Shown here: positions 63,556 through 64,000 of the stretch, one piece after another
Layout of the letters: each line of letters begins with the position of its first letter
Numbering within the stretch: the stretch's first letter is position 1
NCBI GenBank assembly: GCA_017940255.1
Contig: JAGAZB010000009.1
Span: 220,039 to 284,038, forward strand
DNA: 64,000 nucleotides
DNA from: Treponema sp.
GTDB taxonomy: Bacteria > Spirochaetota > Spirochaetia > Treponematales > Treponemataceae
Direction: 5' to 3'
Notes under the pieces: model-generated
Databases searched by the model: none
Told to the model about the DNA's origin: nothing
The model's input: the letters and a program-made list of their open reading frames with translations, nothing else
Program-made: the position numbers and the translations under genes

Positions 63556-64000
63556 ATGGGTAAGATTATTGGTATTGACTTAGGAACAACAAACTCATGT
63601 GTTTCTGTAATGGAAAACGGTGAGCCAGTAGTAATTCAGAACTCAGAAGGTGGAAGAACAACTCCTTCTATCGTAGGTTTTACAACAAAGGGTGACAGAA
63701 TTGTAGGTGCGCCTGCAAAGAACCAGATGGTTACAAACCCTAAAAATACAGTTTATTCTGTAAAGCGTCTTATTGGACACAGATTTTCAGAACTTCAGGG
63801 AGAAGCAACAAAGCTTCCTTATACAGTAATTGATAACGGTGCAGACTGCCGTGTAGAAGTAGAAGAAAATGGTGCTAAAAAGCGCTATTCTCCACAGGAA
63901 ATTTCTGCTTTCATTCTTCAGAAGATGAAGAAAACTGCAGAAGACTACCTTGGACAGGAAGTTACAGAAGCTGTAATTACAGTTCCTGCTTACTTTAATG
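63556..64000 (+). CDS. dnaK: Chaperone DnaK (Hsp70), 3' end off the window
   Basis: ATP-dependent Hsp70. The first 148 codons are present: [21 protein letters not shown] (phosphate-binding loop), [26 protein letters not shown] and the start of [17 protein letters not shown] lies 7 nt upstream of ATG 63556. In most species it would be followed by dnaJ, which is outside the window. Confidence 0.97.
   Translation, partial: MGKIIGIDLGTTNSCVSVMENGEPVVIQNSEGGRTTPSIVGFTTKGDRIVGAPAKNQMVTNPKNTVYSVKRLIGHRFSELQGEATKLPYTVIDNGADCRVEVEENGAKKRYSPQEISAFILQKMKKTAEDYLGQEVTEAVITVPAYFN

Overview
The window looks like a chromosomal segment of a gut or rumen Treponema (Spirochaetota). Grounds: low-to-moderate GC; a short AlaRS next to a Tpn39b-like parvulin and nusB; groES unlinked to groEL; many spirochaete-style lipoproteins (lipoboxes such as LSSC and FTSC); two large MCP chemoreceptors; and a plant-polysaccharide diet (cellobiose phosphorylase, GH5 endoglucanase, GH8 exo-oligoxylanase, GH115 glucuronidase). 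No phage, CRISPR array, rRNA operon or complete transposon was seen. Both ends cut genes: leuS on the left, dnaK on the right.

Layout. 1-11.5 kb: leuS, a LacI-controlled cellobiose phosphorylase with two matching operators, an MCP, ilvC and a secreted GH5 cellulase. 11.5-18.5 kb: an anchored EF-hand-like protein, then alaS-parvulin-nusB-TPR lipoprotein; alaS carries an in-frame UGA near its N-terminus. 18.5-28 kb: groES, a TRAP-TAXI importer with a DUF1850 protein, leuA, a second MCP, murD and tRNA-Leu(UAA). 28-35 kb: a 250-bp palindromic element, two transporters and two large mosaic surface lipoproteins. 35-41.5 kb: phosphofructokinase, then intracellular xylan enzymes (GH8, GH115) and a J-domain protein. 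41.5-51.6 kb: tyrS, infA, DksA-like, a PHP phosphatase, a double-REC regulator, groEL and an operon of SGNH hydrolase, RNase HI, two lipoproteins and an outer-membrane-like protein. 51.6-64 kb: hisG-hisB, an AT-rich interval between two perfect DnaA boxes, a STAS-zinc-ribbon protein, an LptF/LptG-like pair, apt, asnA, a degenerate radical-SAM-like protein, a LacI-sensor/GGDEF cyclase, an RluA-type enzyme and grpE-dnaK.

How it fits together. Extracellular cellulose and xylan cleavage feeds oligosaccharides to cytoplasmic phosphorolysis and hydrolysis (GH94, GH8, GH115) and on to phosphofructokinase. The MCPs and the cyclase tie nutrient sensing to behaviour.

Four sequence-level themes stand out. 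(1) The UGA inside alaS. (2) A set of genes whose sigma70-type -10 box lies only 6-10 nt before the start codon with no Shine-Dalgarno, suggesting leaderless mRNAs. (3) groES, groEL and grpE share an extended CTTGMCGAT promoter element and lack CIRCE. (4) Intergenic spaces are full of perfect small hairpins and dispersed REP-like repeats, some built on the ends of housekeeping genes (groEL, grpE). All positions and motifs were read by eye; no alignment or database search was possible.
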